Source: Stappia sp. BW2 | Lineage (GTDB): Bacteria; Pseudomonadota; Alphaproteobacteria; Rhizobiales; Stappiaceae | Assembly (NCBI RefSeq): GCF_008107695.1 | Contig: NZ_VIRG01000058.1 | Coordinates: forward strand, 62,001 to 126,000 | DNA: 64,000 nt | Reading direction: 5' to 3' | Shown: one piece after another, positions 61,787-64,000 of the stretch | Position numbering within the stretch: the stretch's first letter is position 1 | Layout: each line of letters starts with the position of its first letter | The notes under the pieces: generated by a model | What the model was told of the DNA's origin: nothing | The model's input: only the letters and a program-made list of their open reading frames with translations | Database searches by the model: none | Translations under genes and position numbers: made by a program

Positions 61787-62869
61787 ATGAAAACACTGAA
61801 AAACCCTTTTCTCGGCAAAGGCCTTCCAGAACAGACCGGGCTAGCGGAAGGATCCGTTTCGCAGGACGTTGCCGGGGCGGAAAGCCTCTTCCGCAAATGC
61901 CCACAGGCCGATGAAACCCCGCTCCTGGCGTTGCCGGATCTTGCAAGCCAATTTGCGATCGGCAGCTTGAGCCTGAAGGACGAACGGCAGCGCATGGGTC
62001 TTGGCAGTTTCAAGGCTCTTGGCGCAGCCTATGCCATTGCCAAACTGGCGGACCAGCGCGTGCAGGACGGACTGGCGCCTTCACACGCCTCAGCGCTAAA
62101 CGGCATGACCTTCGTCTGCGCGAGCGCTGGAAACCACGGCATGTCCCTTGCTGCAGGCGCGCCGCTTTTTGGCGCCAGGGCCGCCGTCTTCGTCGCCGAG
62201 ACCGTACCCGAAGCCTTTGAGGCCCGCCTGAAGGCTCGGGGTGCCGACGTTGTCCGGGCCGGGGCCACCTATGAAGACAGCATGGCGGAAGCCCAGAGAC
62301 GCGCCGACGCCGAAGGCTGGACCTTACTGCCGGACAGCACCTGGCCGGGTATGACCGGCCCCGGACACGACGTGATGGAAGGCTATCTGGTGATGGCCGC
62401 GGAAATCGCACGGCAGATCGAAACACCGCCCACGCATGTCTTCCTGCAAGCTGGCGTTGGCGGCCTTGCCGCCGCCTGTGCCGTCGGCGCCCGCCTGACC
62501 TGGGGCAAGGATGTGACCATTGTTGTCGTGGAACCGGAAAATGCCCCCGCCCTTCTTGCCAGCATTGAAGCCGGCGAACCTGTTACGGCGCCCGGCCCGG
62601 TGTCGAACATGGGCCGGCTCGACTGCAAGGAACCGTCTCATCTGGCGTTGAAATACCTGGCCCGGGAAGCCGATGTCTTCGTGATCGTTTCTGACGACGA
62701 GGCCTCGGAAACAGTTAAATGGCTGGGGGAAAACGACATTGCGACAACGCCGTCCGGTTCGGCCGGCATCACTGCCGTGCGCCACGCGGCCGGTCAGGCC
62801 TCAACTCTTGGCCTTGGTCCGGAGGCTCGGGTGCTCTGTTATCTCTCCGAAGGACCGGAGGATGTCTGA
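61787..62869 (+). CDS. Diaminopropionate ammonia-lyase (PLP enzyme)
   Basis: This PLP-dependent lyase of the threonine-dehydratase fold converts 2,3-diaminopropionate to pyruvate and ammonia (the YgeX/DpaL family). The 360 residues have the PLP lysine in RMGLGSFKALGAAYAIAKL, the phosphate-binding SAGNHGMSLAAGA, ATYEDSMAEAQRRADAEG, and STWPGMTGPGHDVMEGYLV with VFLQAGVGGLAAAC. These match DpaL more than serine/threonine dehydratase. A GGGG site precedes ATG 61787. It is shorter than the roughly 400-residue enterobacterial enzyme by about 40 residues. It overlaps the M24 gene by 8 bases. Confidence 0.87.
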   Translation: MKTLKNPFLGKGLPEQTGLAEGSVSQDVAGAESLFRKCPQADETPLLALPDLASQFAIGSLSLKDERQRMGLGSFKALGAAYAIAKLADQRVQDGLAPSHASALNGMTFVCASAGNHGMSLAAGAPLFGARAAVFVAETVPEAFEARLKARGADVVRAGATYEDSMAEAQRRADAEGWTLLPDSTWPGMTGPGHDVMEGYLVMAAEIARQIETPPTHVFLQAGVGGLAAACAVGARLTWGKDVTIVVVEPENAPALLASIEAGEPVTAPGPVSNMGRLDCKEPSHLALKYLAREADVFVIVSDDEASETVKWLGENDIATTPSGSAGITAVRHAAGQASTLGLGPEARVLCYLSEGPEDV

Positions 62870-64000
62870 GCAGGATTTCCCTGAAGACGAATTTGCCACC
62901 CGCAACCAAGCCGCCCAGACGGCCATGCGCGCGCAAGGCATCGACGCGCTGTTCTTCACGACGGAAGCCGAAATGCGCTATTTCACCGGCTTCCGGACTC
63001 TTTTCTGGCAGAGCCCGACCCGGCCCTGGTTCCTTGTCGTGCCGGGGAACGGCAAGCCGATTGCAGTCATTCCGCAGATCGGGGCGCATCTGATGGCCGC
63101 CACCTGGATTGATGACATCCGGACGTTTTCCGCCCCGCACCCGGTCGATGATGGCATCAACCTGCTGGCCGATACCCTCAAAGACTTCCCGAAAATCGCC
63201 ATGCCGATGGGCCGGGAAAGCGCGCTGCGCATGCCGCTTCGTGATTTTCAGCGCCTGCAGGATGTCACCAGCGGCTCCGAATATGTCGATGGAACGAACT
63301 TGATCCAGAGCCTCAGGATGGTGAAATCGGAACGCGAGATTGCTTTGCTGCGCGAAATCTGCGGCATCGGTTCGGCTGCCTTCGCCAGAGGACCGGAGCT
63401 TTTCCACGCCGGCCAACCGCTCAACGACGTTTTCCGGTCCTTCCGGATCGAACTTTTAAGGCAAGGCGCTGACGACGTCCCCTATCTGGTCGGCGGCGCC
63501 GGACAGGAGGGCTACGGCGATGTCATTTCACCGCCCTCCGCCCGGCCGCTTCAGGAAGGGGACGTCCTGATGCTCGATACCGGCGCGACCAAAGACGGCT
63601 ACTTCTGCGATTTCGACCGCAATTTCGCGATCGGCCGGGCAAGCGACGCTGTCAGGTCTGCTTACGAAACACTTGTGCAGGCAGTTGAAGCGGCTGCCGC
63701 CATCGCCCGCCCGGGAAGAACCTGTGCCGATCTCTTCCAGGCCATGGCCGGGGTTCTGGGCGAGAGCGAAGGCGATGTCGGCCGGCTCGGCCACGGCCTT
63801 GGCATGCAGCTCACCGAGGCACCGAGCCTGACCAGCTTCGACCAGACCTTGCTGCGTGAAAACATGGTGCTGACACTGGAACCCAGCCTGACGCTTGGCC
63901 CCGGCAGGATGATGGTTCACGAGGAAAACATCGTCATTCGGGACGGAGCACCCGAGTTTCTGACCATTCGGGCAGCGCCGGACATTCCTGTTATCGCCGC
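62862..64000 (+). CDS. M24-family metallopeptidase (Xaa-Pro aminopeptidase-like), cut by window end
   Basis: This is the first 379 residues of a creatinase/prolidase-fold enzyme. The N-terminal domain (about 1-160) includes GIDALFFTTEAEMRYFTGF and RMVKSEREIALLREICGI. The catalytic domain has metal ligands in LMLDTGATKD, CDFDRNF, RLGHGLGMQLTEAP, TLEPSL and MVHEENIVI (all five seen). The family acts on Xaa-Pro peptides, creatine or ectoine derivatives. It is coupled to the ammonia-lyase gene, so the pair may release and then break down an unusual amino acid; that is inference. The 3' end lies past base 64000. Confidence 0.9.
   Translation, partial: MSEQDFPEDEFATRNQAAQTAMRAQGIDALFFTTEAEMRYFTGFRTLFWQSPTRPWFLVVPGNGKPIAVIPQIGAHLMAATWIDDIRTFSAPHPVDDGINLLADTLKDFPKIAMPMGRESALRMPLRDFQRLQDVTSGSEYVDGTNLIQSLRMVKSEREIALLREICGIGSAAFARGPELFHAGQPLNDVFRSFRIELLRQGADDVPYLVGGAGQEGYGDVISPPSARPLQEGDVLMLDTGATKDGYFCDFDRNFAIGRASDAVRSAYETLVQAVEAAAAIARPGRTCADLFQAMAGVLGESEGDVGRLGHGLGMQLTEAPSLTSFDQTLLRENMVLTLEPSLTLGPGRMMVHEENIVIRDGAPEFLTIRAAPDIPVIA

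Overview
The window looks like chromosomal DNA of a high-GC alphaproteobacterium of the Hyphomicrobiales, most likely a marine Stappiaceae-type organism (Roseibium/Labrenzia-like). The genus is an inference from gene order and protein style, not a search result. The best lineage marker is the divergent block hemC-hemD-mitofilin-hemY // tsaD...gpsA-YciI-EVE, a conserved alphaproteobacterial arrangement. No phage, transposase, integrase, plasmid function or CRISPR array was seen.

Left part (1-9.9 kb, all minus strand). A GtsA-type sugar ABC importer (binding protein, two permeases, UgpC-type ATPase cut by the window edge) lies downstream of a catabolic operon encoding a Gfo/Idh/MocA oxidoreductase, a YdiF-type CoA-transferase, an enoyl-CoA hydratase and an aldehyde dehydrogenase. 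Each unit has its own pair of LacI-type palindromic operators, with different sequences. Between the units only the DNA-binding end of a lacI-family gene survives. From 9.9 to 19.6 kb a two-component system is divergent from an AfuABC-like importer (two tandem binding proteins, a fused double permease, an ATPase) that ends in an inositol-monophosphatase-family gene. Four TTGT(A/C)A boxes at a 9-bp period lie between the divergent genes.

Middle part (19.6-33 kb). A GlxA-type regulator, a metallo-beta-lactamase-fold hydrolase, a second Gfo/Idh protein and a polyphosphate kinase 2 precede a leucine/isovalerate degradation operon: tetR, liuB, [ASCH, macro domain, small orphan], liuD, acyl-CoA synthetase, liuE, liuC. 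The bracketed genes overlap one another inside the catabolic operon; isovaleryl-CoA dehydrogenase is absent from it.

Housekeeping core (33-53 kb). An orphan membrane protein, a tandem-receiver response regulator and tRNA-Thr(CGT) lead into the haem/mitofilin/tsaD/gpsA block, into which two tandem NUDIX genes are inserted. A putative protein-lysine methyltransferase, an M20 amidohydrolase, a membrane-anchored AlbA_2 protein with a TauE/SafE permease, and leuB follow.

Right part (51-64 kb). This is a set of small regulator-target modules: LysR//SDR-tautomerase; MarR-VTT//secreted ABM protein-cytochrome b561 with two operators one 22-bp period apart; LysR//a short protein; a secreted phytase-like protein preceded by a three-unit Pho box; an MFS exporter; arsC-arsR; and a diaminopropionate ammonia-lyase/M24 peptidase pair running off the right edge.
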